Shown here: piece by piece, positions 36,249-45,045 of the stretch | Position numbering within the stretch: position 1 is the first letter of the stretch | Layout: each line of letters begins with the position of its first letter | Source of the DNA: Myxococcota bacterium | Lineage (GTDB): Bacteria; Myxococcota_A; Bradymonadia; UBA7976; UBA1532 | Direction of reading: 5' to 3' | NCBI GenBank assembly: GCA_963169045.1 | Contig: CAUJDF010000011.1 | Coordinates: 62,001 to 126,000 of the forward strand | DNA length: 64,000 nucleotides | Notes under the pieces: generated by a model | The model's database searches: none | What the model saw: only the letters and a program-made list of their open reading frames with translations | Told to the model about the DNA's origin: nothing | Program-made: the position numbers and the translations under genes

Positions 36249-39200
36249 ATGATCGGGTCGCCGCTGCCATCGCGTTTCGTCCCCGACCGGCGGCTCGGCG
36301 CCGGCGGGTTCGGCGAGGTGTGGTCCGCCTACGACCGCGAGCGCGACGCCCGCGTCGCCCTCAAGCGCCTCACCCACGCCGAGCCGGCCACCCTCTACCG
36401 CTTCAAGCACGAGTTCCGCGCGCTCGCCGACGTCGTCCATCCGAACCTCGTGCGCCTGCACGAGCTCTTCTCGGCCGGCGACGAGTGGTACCTGGCGATG
36501 GACGTCGTCGAGGGCGTCGACTTCCGCGCCTGGCTGCGGGGTGGCGTGAGCGCGCTCGCCGACACCTGGGACGAGCCCGTCGCCGGCGCCGCCCCTGACG
36601 CGGACCGCGTGCGCGAGGCCCTGCGCCAGCTCGTCGCCGGCGTGCGCGCGCTCCACGAAGCCGGCAAGCTGCACCGCGACCTCAAGCCGCCCAACGTGCT
36701 GGTCGACGCGCAAGGTCGCGTCGTCATTCTGGATTTCGGCCTCGTCGCCGAGCTGGACGACGGGCGGCACCGCTCGATCGACCCGCGCATCCAGGGCACG
36801 CCCGCCTACATGGCGCCGGAGCAGGCGCGCGGCGGCCCGGTCACGCCCGCCGCCGACTGGTACGCGGTCGGCGTGATGCTCTACGAGGTGCTGCGCGGCC
36901 GCCTGCCCTTCGGCGGGACGCTGGCCGACATGCTGCTGCACAAGGAGACGCGCGACCCGCCGGACCCGCGCCAGGCGATGCCCGGGCTGCCGGCGGACCT
37001 CTGCGATCTGGCGATGGCGCTGCTGCGGCGCGATCCCGCCGCGCGTCCCGACGGCGACGAGATCGCCCGCCGCCTCGGCGACGCCGCGCCGGCGCCCGCG
37101 CCACGCGCCGAGATCGCGCCGTTCGTCGGCCGCCAGGGGCAGCTCGCCGCGCTGGCCGAGGCCTTCGCCACGGCGCGCGCCGGCCGCCCGCTGATCGTCC
37201 ACGTCCGCGGCGCGTCGGGCATGGGCAAGACCGCGCTCGTCCGCCGCTTCCTCGACGGCCTCGAGGGCGCCGTCGTGCTCGAGGGGCGCTGCTTCGAGCG
37301 CGAGTCGGTGCCCTACAAGGCCTTCGACGGCCTCGTGGACGCCCTCACCGACCACCTGCGCCGGCTCCCGCCGCTCGACGCGCCGCGGGTCATGCCGCGG
37401 GACCTGGCGGCGCTGGCGCGGCTCTTCCCGGTGCTCGGGCGCCTCGAGGCGGTCGCCGGCCATGGTGGACGCCCCGCGCCGCAGGACCCGCGCGAGCTCC
37501 GCAAGCGCGCGTTCGGCGCCCTGCGGGAGCTGCTGGCGCGCCTCGCCGACCGGCAGCCGCTGGTGCTGGCCGTCGACGACGCGCAGTGGGGCGACTCCGA
37601 CAGCGCCGCGCTGCTGGCGGAGCTCTTCGCGCCGCCCGATCCGCCCGCGGTGCTGCTCGTGATGAGCTGGCGCGTCGAGGACGAGCCCACGAGCGAGCTG
37701 CTGCGCGCCCTGCGCCCGGGGCTGCGGCGGGGCCGCGAGGTCCGCGAGGTCGAGGTGGGCCCGCTCCCGCCCGGCGAGGCGACCGCGCTCGCGGCGAGCC
37801 TGCTCGGCGCCCTGCCGGCGGACGCGCAGGCCATCGCCCGGGAATCCGAGGGGAATCCGCTCTTCGTGCACGAGCTGGCGCGCTTCGTGGCCGGCGGGCG
37901 CGGCCCGCGTCCGGCGTCGCTGCAGGGCATGCTCGCCGAGCGCATCGCGGCGCTGCCGGACGCGGCGCGTCGGCTGCTCGAGGTCGTGGCGGTGGCGGGG
38001 CGGCCGTTCGCGAGCGATCTCGCGCGCCGCGCCGCGGGGCTCGACGGCGCCGCGGAGCAGGCCGCCCGCACCGAGCTGCGCCTCGGCCATCTCGTGCGCA
38101 CCACGACGTCCGCGGGCCGGCTGCACGTCGAGACGCTGCACGACGCCGTCCGCCACGCGGCCACGGGCGCCCTCGATGGCGCGGGCCTGCGCGCCTGCCA
38201 CGGGCGCGTCGCCGCCGCGCTCGAGGCCGATCCCGCCGCCGATCCCGAGGCGCTCGCCGACCACTTCGCCGCCGCCGGCGAGGCCGAGCGCGCCCGCCGC
38301 TACGCCGAGATCGCCGCGGACCGCGCCGCCGACGCCCTCGCCTTCGACCGCGCCGCCGCGCTCTACCGCGCCGCGCTCGGACCCGCGAACGAGCGCGCCC
38401 TGCGCGTGAAGCTGGCCGACGCGCTGGCACACGCCGGCCGCGGGCTCGAAGCGGCGCGCACCTACCTCGACGCCGTGGACGGCGCCGGGCGCGACGAAGT
38501 GCTCGACCTGCGCCGCCGCGCCGCGGAGCAGCTCCTGCGCAGCGGCCACGTCGACGAGGGCCTGTCGGTGATGCGCACGGTGCTCGACGCGGTCGGCCTC
38601 GCGCCGCCGCGCCGCCCGTCGATCGCGGTGGCCGCGCTCTGGCTCCACCGCACGCGCCTGCGCCGACGCGGCTTCGACTTCGCCGAGCGCGACGCCGCCG
38701 ACGTGCCGCCGCTCGACCTCGCGCGCATGGACGTCTGCTGGTCGCTCGGCAACGGCCTGGGCGGCGTCGACCTCGTCCGCGGCGCCGAGTTCCACGCGCG
38801 GCACATGCTGCTGGCGCTCGCCGCCGGCGAGCCCTACCGCATCGCCCGCGCGCTCGCCTGGGAGGCCATCCTGTCGGCGCTCGAGGGCGCCGAGGGGGCG
38901 AAGCGCGCCGAGGATCTGTCGGCCCGCGCCGAGGCGCTCGCGCAGCGCATCGCCCACCCGCACGCGCTCGCGTGGGCCATCGCCGCCGCCGCCGTCTGGC
39001 ACTTCTGCGAGGGGCGCTGGCGGCTCGCGCACGGCCTGTGCGACTACGGCACGGCGCTGTTCCGCGAGCAGTGCGCCGACATCGCCTGGGAGGTGGGTTC
39101 GCTCGCGGTGTGGTGGAACCTGCCGGCGCTCTTCCACCTCGGCGAGGTCGGGGAGCTCGCCCGCCGCGCCGAGGCCGTCGCGCAGGAGGCCGAGGCGCGC

Positions 39201-39806
39201 GGCGACCGCTACGCGCTGACGTCGCTGCGCACCTTCGTGCAGCCGCTCGTGCACCTCGCCGCCGACCGCCCCGACGACGCCCGCCGCGACGCCGCCGGCG
39301 CCATCGCCGGCTGGTCCGTGGGCGGATGGCACATGCAACACTGGTCCGATCTGTTGGCGCAGTGCCAGGCGGATCTGTACACGGGCGAGGCCCGACGCGC
39401 GCTGGACCGCCTCGCGCGCCACTGGTCGTCGGTCCAGGGGGCGCAACAGCATCGCAATCGCATCGTGCGCGTCCTCGGATGGGACCTGCGCGCCCGGTGC
39501 GCGCTCGCCGCCGGGCAACCGGGGCTCGCCGCCGAGGACGCCCGCCGCCTCGCCCGCGAGGGCTCGCCATGGGCGGACGCGCTCGCCGGAGCGCTCCGGG
39601 CCGGGCTGCGCGCCGACGCCGTCGGGTTCGACCGCGCCGCCGCCGGGTTCGACGGCCTCGAGATGCGCCTGCACGCCGAGGCCGCCCGCGCCCGCGCCCG
39701 CGAGCTGCGCGGCGAGGAGGCCACCGAGCCGCTGCGCGCGCTCGCCGCGCTCGGCATCGCCGATCCGCGCCGTTTCGCGCGGCTGCTCGTCCCGGCGGCA
39801 CATTGA
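36249..39806 (+). CDS. Hanks-type Ser/Thr kinase - AAA ATPase - TPR-like giant regulator
   Basis: 1185 residues. The N-terminal kinase (1-~275) is complete: 'GAGGFGEV', Lys in 'VALKRL', 'HRDLKPPNVL', 'LDFGLVAE', 'GTPAYMAPEQA'. An AAA/STAND-type ATPase follows with Walker A 'GASGMGKTALV' and Walker B 'LVLAVDDAQWGD'. The last ~550 residues are helical repeats of TPR type. This kinase plus ATPase plus repeat plan is found in large myxobacterial regulators that sense partners through the repeats. ATG 36249 chosen because the kinase begins there; the frame is open 27 codons upstream without homology. Divergent from the FIST operon and followed by the partner-switch genes. Paralogue: 52917-56492. 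Confidence 0.9.
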   Translation: MIGSPLPSRFVPDRRLGAGGFGEVWSAYDRERDARVALKRLTHAEPATLYRFKHEFRALADVVHPNLVRLHELFSAGDEWYLAMDVVEGVDFRAWLRGGVSALADTWDEPVAGAAPDADRVREALRQLVAGVRALHEAGKLHRDLKPPNVLVDAQGRVVILDFGLVAELDDGRHRSIDPRIQGTPAYMAPEQARGGPVTPAADWYAVGVMLYEVLRGRLPFGGTLADMLLHKETRDPPDPRQAMPGLPADLCDLAMALLRRDPAARPDGDEIARRLGDAAPAPAPRAEIAPFVGRQGQLAALAEAFATARAGRPLIVHVRGASGMGKTALVRRFLDGLEGAVVLEGRCFERESVPYKAFDGLVDALTDHLRRLPPLDAPRVMPRDLAALARLFPVLGRLEAVAGHGGRPAPQDPRELRKRAFGALRELLARLADRQPLVLAVDDAQWGDSDSAALLAELFAPPDPPAVLLVMSWRVEDEPTSELLRALRPGLRRGREVREVEVGPLPPGEATALAASLLGALPADAQAIARESEGNPLFVHELARFVAGGRGPRPASLQGMLAERIAALPDAARRLLEVVAVAGRPFASDLARRAAGLDGAAEQAARTELRLGHLVRTTTSAGRLHVETLHDAVRHAATGALDGAGLRACHGRVAAALEADPAADPEALADHFAAAGEAERARRYAEIAADRAADALAFDRAAALYRAALGPANERALRVKLADALAHAGRGLEAARTYLDAVDGAGRDEVLDLRRRAAEQLLRSGHVDEGLSVMRTVLDAVGLAPPRRPSIAVAALWLHRTRLRRRGFDFAERDAADVPPLDLARMDVCWSLGNGLGGVDLVRGAEFHARHMLLALAAGEPYRIARALAWEAILSALEGAEGAKRAEDLSARAEALAQRIAHPHALAWAIAAAAVWHFCEGRWRLAHGLCDYGTALFREQCADIAWEVGSLAVWWNLPALFHLGEVGELARRAEAVAQEAEARGDRYALTSLRTFVQPLVHLAADRPDDARRDAAGAIAGWSVGGWHMQHWSDLLAQCQADLYTGEARRALDRLARHWSSVQGAQQHRNRIVRVLGWDLRARCALAAGQPGLAAEDARRLAREGSPWADALAGALRAGLRADAVGFDRAAAGFDGLEMRLHAEAARARARELRGEEATEPLRALAALGIADPRRFARLLVPAAH

Positions 39807-39831
39807 TCGCCCGCCGCGTTCCGGCTACGGT
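39803..39831 (+). promoter_or_regulatory. Promoter of the partner-switch operon
   Basis: TTGATC (39803-39808), exactly 17 nt, TACGGT (39826-39831); the ATG at 39838 is 6 nt on and lacks a ribosome site. The -35 overlaps the last codons of the kinase gene, so the trio downstream can be expressed independently of it. Confidence 0.6.
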
Positions 39832-39837
39832 CCGGCC

Positions 39838-40212
39838 ATGTCGACGCGCATCCAGGGCCTGCAGGCATCCGACCTCTCGATCGAGGTGCAGGCGACCGAC
39901 GACGGCCTGTGCCTCGTCTGGCTCGGCAAGAGCAACGATCGTTACCCGGGCCAGGTGCTCGGGCCGTTCTTCGACGGCGTGCTTCAACACGCGGCGGCGC
40001 AGTCGTTGCCGCTCGAGATGCGCTTCCATCACCTCGAGCACTTCAACTCGTCGACGATCACCTCCGTGATCGAGCTCATCCAGGACGCGCGCACCCGCGG
40101 GGTGCGGCTGACGATCGCCTACGACGGCGCCGTGAAGTGGCAACGCCTGAGCTTCGACGCGCTGCGGGTGTTCGACCGCGGCGACGGCCTGCTCGAATTG
40201 CGGGGGGGCTGA
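39838..40212 (+). CDS. SiaC/DUF1987-like (STAS-related) regulatory phosphoprotein
   Basis: 124 residues. The layout follows SiaC-type proteins: an N-terminal strand region, then 'LPLEMRFHHLEHFNSSTITS' in which the N-S-S-T turn (Asn70, Ser71, Ser72, Thr73) is at the place of the phosphorylated residue in SiaC and anti-anti-sigma STAS proteins, followed by a helix 'VIELIQDARTRGVRLTIAY'. Such proteins are toggled by a GHKL kinase and a PP2C phosphatase to bind a target enzyme. Here the next gene encodes a GHKL kinase and a SpoIIE-type phosphatase is encoded 5 kb away. Assignment rests on pattern, not on a profile search. Message is probably leaderless. Confidence 0.65.
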   Translation: MSTRIQGLQASDLSIEVQATDDGLCLVWLGKSNDRYPGQVLGPFFDGVLQHAAAQSLPLEMRFHHLEHFNSSTITSVIELIQDARTRGVRLTIAYDGAVKWQRLSFDALRVFDRGDGLLELRGG

Positions 40213-40215
40213 GCG

Positions 40216-40709
40216 ATGCAGGACTTCCGCTTCTCGATCGACGTCCCCGTCCGCAATCAGTGGGCCGACATCGAGCGCCTGCGGGCGTCGGTGCAGAACT
40301 GTCTGATGGCGGTGTTCACCGACGTCGGCGGGGTGAACGCGCTGGCGATGGTGACGGGCGAACTGCTCGAAAACGCGGTGAAATACGGGCATTGGGGCAG
40401 CGACGGCGGCGTGTTCCGGCTGCGGGTGTCCGGCGACCGCCGGCAGGCGGCGGTGACGGTCGAGAACCCGGTGGACGACGGCGCCGAGGGCCCGGCGCGG
40501 GTCGAAGCGACGCTGCGCTGGCTCGGCCGCTTCCAGGACGCGGGCGCGGCGTACCAGGCGCGGCTGCTCGAGGTGGCGGCGGCGCCGCGCGGCACGTCCG
40601 GCGGCCTCGGGCTCGCGCGCGTGGCCTACGAGGGCGGCTGCCGGCTGCGCGCCGAGCGGGCGCCGAACACGCTGCGCGTCACCGCCGAGTGGACGTTCGA
40701 GGCCGGCGC

Positions 40710-40713
<4 letters not shown>
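40216..40713 (+). CDS. GHKL (anti-sigma/SiaB-type) serine kinase
   Basis: 165 residues, a single HATPase-fold domain with no HisKA part. N-box 'GELLENAVKYGHWG' (Asn53), a shortened ATP lid, and 'TSGGLGLARVAYEGG' are visible. Stand-alone GHKL proteins of this size act as RsbW/SpoIIAB-type anti-sigma factors or as SiaB-type kinases that phosphorylate the paired STAS/SiaC protein. It starts 3 nt after the SiaC-like gene and its stop overlaps the FHA regulator (TTGA), placing all three in one unit. Which target it holds (sigma factor or other) is unknown; no sigma factor is encoded nearby. Confidence 0.75.
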
Positions 40714-42074
<1,361 letters not shown>

Positions 42075-42124
42075 TCACGGCGCGCCCCAGCGATCGGCGC
42101 CGTCCACCCATCAGATCCGGCTGC

Positions 42125-42149
42125 GAGGGTCGGCGGAAATGAGCCGCCG
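42125..42149 (-). repeat. Second copy of the dispersed palindromic repeat
   Basis: Read on the minus strand it matches 28684-28708 at 24 of 25 bases, including the CGGCGG/CCGCCG hairpin around a 7-nt loop. It lies in the 117-nt gap between the convergent FHA regulator and SLH-protein genes, where it may act as a transcript end. Confidence 0.7.
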
Positions 42150-42191
42150 AGCCTCAGATTGCCACGCCGCGCGGAGCAGGCGTCGGCGCCG

Positions 42192-43964
42192 TCAGGATCG
42201 GCGGCGCCGCGGGCGCGCGAGGAGGAGCAGCGCGAGCCAGGGGAGGCCGGGCGCAGCGGCCTGGTCGCAGGCGGCGCAGCCGGAGGGCTCGCCGGCGTCC
42301 GCCTCGGGCGCCGAGGCGTCGGCGATGCTGCCGTCGACGAGCACGTCGCCGGCGTCGGCGGCGGCGTCGGCGGGTCGCGACGCGTCGACCGCGCCGGCGT
42401 CCGACGGCAACGCCCCGTCGGCGTCGACATCGGGCGCGGCGTCCGGCACCGCCGCGTCCGGCGCCGCCGCGTCGGACACCGTCGCGTCCGACACGTCGGC
42501 ATCCTGCGCCGCGTCGACGGGCACGGCGGCGTCCGGCACCGCCGCGTCCGGCACGGGGAGCGGATCGCCCCCGCAGCCGCCGAGGCCGCCGACGTCGAAC
42601 GCGCGCGCCAGCATCACCGCGAACTGCACGCGCGTGACCTCGCGCTCGGGACAGAACGCGCGCGGCTCGGCGCGGCATCCCTGGACGACACACGCCGCCG
42701 CGGCCGCCTCGACCGCGTCGGCGTACCACGCCTCTGCCGGCACGTCGCCGAAGGTCGGTGGCGCGGCGGGCGCGTCCGGCAGCCCGGCGGTGCGCGCCAC
42801 GAGCACCGCCGCGACCCCCCGCGTCACGAGGTCGTCGGGGCAGTAGCGCCTGGGATTCTCGGCGCATCCGGCGATGAAGCCCGCCTCGGCGAGCGCCTCG
42901 ATCGCGCCGGCGCCCGGCGAATCCAGCGGCACGTCGGCGAACGTCGCGCGCCCGGGCGCCCGCTCGGCCAGCCCCATCGCGCGCGCCAGCATGACCGCCG
43001 CGTCGCGCCGCTTCACGCCGCAGCCCGGACAGAACGCGGGTGGATCGGCCTGACAGCCCCGGGTGATGCCCGCCGCCGCCAGCGCCTCGGCCGCGGCCTC
43101 GCCCCAGTGGCCGGCGGGCACGTCGACGAAGCGCCCGTGCGCGCCCTCGACCGGCGTCACCTCGCAGCAGCGGCTGACGGTGGCGCCCTCGTCGACGCGC
43201 ACGCCGAGGTGGGTGCTGACCGCGCGCTCGCGGCCGTCGCTCGGCGCGTTGAGCACGCCGCCCTCGGCCGCGACGTAGAAGGTGGTCGAGCCGCCGCCGT
43301 CGAGGTTGAGCGCGCGATCCGCGCCCAGCTCGATCATCAGCGCGGCGAGCGCCTCGCGGTCCATGCCGCGCGCGATCCCCGGCTGCCGGCCGTCGACGGT
43401 GACGAGGAACAGCCGCCGGCCCGCCGCGTCGAGGCCGACGGCGGTGCGCGGGTGCCGCTCGCAGAAGTGGGAGGCGCACGGCTCGCGCACGACGCGGCCG
43501 CCCTCGACGAGCAGCGGCTTGCCCGGCACGACCTCGCGCATCCACCACGACGCCTCGCGCACGACCTCGGCCGGCGCCGAGATCGAGGCGCGGTTGTCGG
43601 CGCCGAACGCCGCGAACCCGAAGCCGGCGTCGTCGTTCCCGTCGGGCCAGCGGATGCCGTCGCCGATCGTCAGGCCGAGCGTCGCGAAGCCGTCGAACAC
43701 GAAGAAGCCGCCGTTGACCGCCACCTGCGCGCCGTTGCGCTCGGCGAAGCGGCTCGTCGTCAGGCCGCGGTCCGCCGGGCGCGTGACGTGCACCGAGGTG
43801 CCCGGCGCGCACAGGTCGACGACGGCGGCGTGGATCCGTTGCGGATCGGCGGTGGTGCGGTCGAGCACGCGCACGCCGCGATACGGCGACGTCCAGGTGT
43901 CGCGCGCGGCGGCCGGCGCGGCGAGGCAGGCCAGGACCAGGATCCATCCGAGGTTCGTTCTCAT
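42192..43964 (-). CDS. Secreted phosphodiester glycosidase-like protein with three SLH domains and MYXO-CTERM-like tail
   Basis: 590 residues. A signal peptide (to 'APAAA') is followed by an NAGPA-type phosphodiester glycosidase domain (~30-255) with 'QVAVNGGFFVF', 'HPRTAVGLDAAGRR' and 'ALNLDGGGSTTFY'. Three S-layer-homology units come next, each ending near a Cys ('ITRGC', 'FIAGC', 'VVQGC') with 'FADVP' or 'FGDVP' cores and CP..V.R motifs. A ~110-residue Asp/Ala/Pro/Val linker precedes 'GCAACDQ', a hydrophobic stretch and 'RPRRRRS', the order of a MYXO-CTERM-like surface sorting tail. ATG 43964 preferred: a promoter ends 9 nt upstream and would overlap the GTG at 43973. Confidence 0.85.
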   Translation of the reverse strand: MRTNLGWILVLACLAAPAAARDTWTSPYRGVRVLDRTTADPQRIHAAVVDLCAPGTSVHVTRPADRGLTTSRFAERNGAQVAVNGGFFVFDGFATLGLTIGDGIRWPDGNDDAGFGFAAFGADNRASISAPAEVVREASWWMREVVPGKPLLVEGGRVVREPCASHFCERHPRTAVGLDAAGRRLFLVTVDGRQPGIARGMDREALAALMIELGADRALNLDGGGSTTFYVAAEGGVLNAPSDGRERAVSTHLGVRVDEGATVSRCCEVTPVEGAHGRFVDVPAGHWGEAAAEALAAAGITRGCQADPPAFCPGCGVKRRDAAVMLARAMGLAERAPGRATFADVPLDSPGAGAIEALAEAGFIAGCAENPRRYCPDDLVTRGVAAVLVARTAGLPDAPAAPPTFGDVPAEAWYADAVEAAAAACVVQGCRAEPRAFCPEREVTRVQFAVMLARAFDVGGLGGCGGDPLPVPDAAVPDAAVPVDAAQDADVSDATVSDAAAPDAAVPDAAPDVDADGALPSDAGAVDASRPADAAADAGDVLVDGSIADASAPEADAGEPSGCAACDQAAAPGLPWLALLLLARPRRRRS

Positions 43965-43973
43965 CGGGCGCAC

Positions 43974-44002
43974 ATTGCGCGGATCCGACCCGATCGAGTC
44001 AA
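43974..44002 (-). promoter_or_regulatory. Candidate promoter of the SLH-glycosidase gene
   Basis: Minus strand TTGACT (44002-43997), 17-nt spacer, CGCAAT (43979-43974); ATG 9 nt on. The -10 matches the consensus only at its last three bases. In the same gap a 7-bp hairpin GGTGGCA/TGCCACC lies at 44027-44048, and TATCTT at 44090 may serve the opposite gene. Confidence 0.35.
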
Positions 44003-44161
44003 CCCGTCCGGGACGCCCACCGGCGGGGTGGCATCTGAAGTTGCCACCGAGGGGGCGGCGAAAAGGCTGCGCGAGTCGCCACGCCTGTGTATCTTGCGAC
44101 GCGAACCGACGGCACGGCCCTTGCTGATCGCGCGCCGTCGAACCGAACGGGGGGTCCCACG

Positions 44162-45031
44162 ATGTACATCCGAACCGGCACGTTGGTGCTGGCCCTCGCC
44201 GTCGCCGGGTGCTCCGGCGAGTCGGGCGGCGGCGCCGCGCCTGAAGACGACAAGGGCGTCGAGGCGCCCGTCGAGGTCGGCGGCAAGGAAGTCGCCCGCG
44301 GCGACAAGGCCGACTGTCTCGACTGCGACCTCAGCGGCCCGCACGCCTTCGCGCAGCTCCGGCTGGGCCAGCGCTTCTGGAAGGTGGGCGACGCGTGGCA
44401 GGTGGCCTGGCTGCTGCGCGCCGACAACCGCGTGCAGATGCAAGAGCTGCAGTTCCAGCAGCCGATCAAGACCGAGGTCGGCCTGACGCTGCTCGACTTC
44501 CGCGTGATCGAGCTCGGCAGCCACACCGCCGACGGTCGCGAGCACGCGACGGCCACCATCCGCATCACCCAGGGCCAGGCGACGGGCAGCCTCTCCGAGC
44601 TGCTCGCCGGCCGGCAGGTCCAGGTGGACGAGCTGACCGCGCAGGTCGACCTCGTGATCGACGAGTTCCTGCGGCCGGTGTCGGTCACCGAGTACAGCGG
44701 CCCGCGCGGCGCGTTCCCGAACGGGCGCACGTTCCGCAGCGACCCGCGCCAGGCGGTGCGCAGCCTCGACACCAGCTTCCCGTACGTCGTGCCCAACGCG
44801 TACCTCGGCGCGGCGCGCCAGTCGCTGCCGGCGCTGCCCGAGACGCTGGCGCCCGTCGCCGCCGCGGCGCGGCCCGACTACGAGACCGGGTCGTACTTCT
44901 TCTTCGACCTGCAGGGGCGCGGCCTCGAGTCCGCCGAGCGGGTGTACTGGGCCCCCGGCGACTTGTGGCCCTTCTACGTCGAGACTCCGGGCGCCATCGG
45001 CGTGCTCGTGAGCCAGAGCGGCCGGATCTGA
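44162..45031 (+). CDS. Lipoprotein encoded with the transglutaminase-like enzyme
   Basis: 289 residues. ATG 44162 after GGGGGG; signal peptide ends in lipobox 'AVAGC'. A Gly/Ala/Glu-rich linker leads to a compact domain with a Cys pair 'CLDCDLSG' and beta-rich sequence ('FWKVGDAWQVAWLLRAD', 'VGLTLLDFRVIELG'). No family recognised. It is 14 nt upstream of the transglutaminase-like gene; the pair shares a transcript, so it could anchor, inhibit or fold that enzyme, as inhibitor lipoproteins often do for secreted hydrolases. Confidence 0.75.
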   Translation: MYIRTGTLVLALAVAGCSGESGGGAAPEDDKGVEAPVEVGGKEVARGDKADCLDCDLSGPHAFAQLRLGQRFWKVGDAWQVAWLLRADNRVQMQELQFQQPIKTEVGLTLLDFRVIELGSHTADGREHATATIRITQGQATGSLSELLAGRQVQVDELTAQVDLVIDEFLRPVSVTEYSGPRGAFPNGRTFRSDPRQAVRSLDTSFPYVVPNAYLGAARQSLPALPETLAPVAAAARPDYETGSYFFFDLQGRGLESAERVYWAPGDLWPFYVETPGAIGVLVSQSGRI

Positions 45032-45045
45032 GGGGGGGACGGAAG

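Noticed and set aside
36006-39803. 1265-codon minus-strand frame opposite the kinase-AAA gene
   Set aside because: No domain or signal; plus strand carries complete kinase and ATPase motifs.
42759-43964. SLH and Cys-containing repeats as a sign of a Gram-positive organism
   Set aside because: The rest of the window (many lipoproteins, MYXO-CTERM-like tail, PEGA kinases, DUF4388) fits a Gram-negative deltaproteobacterial type.
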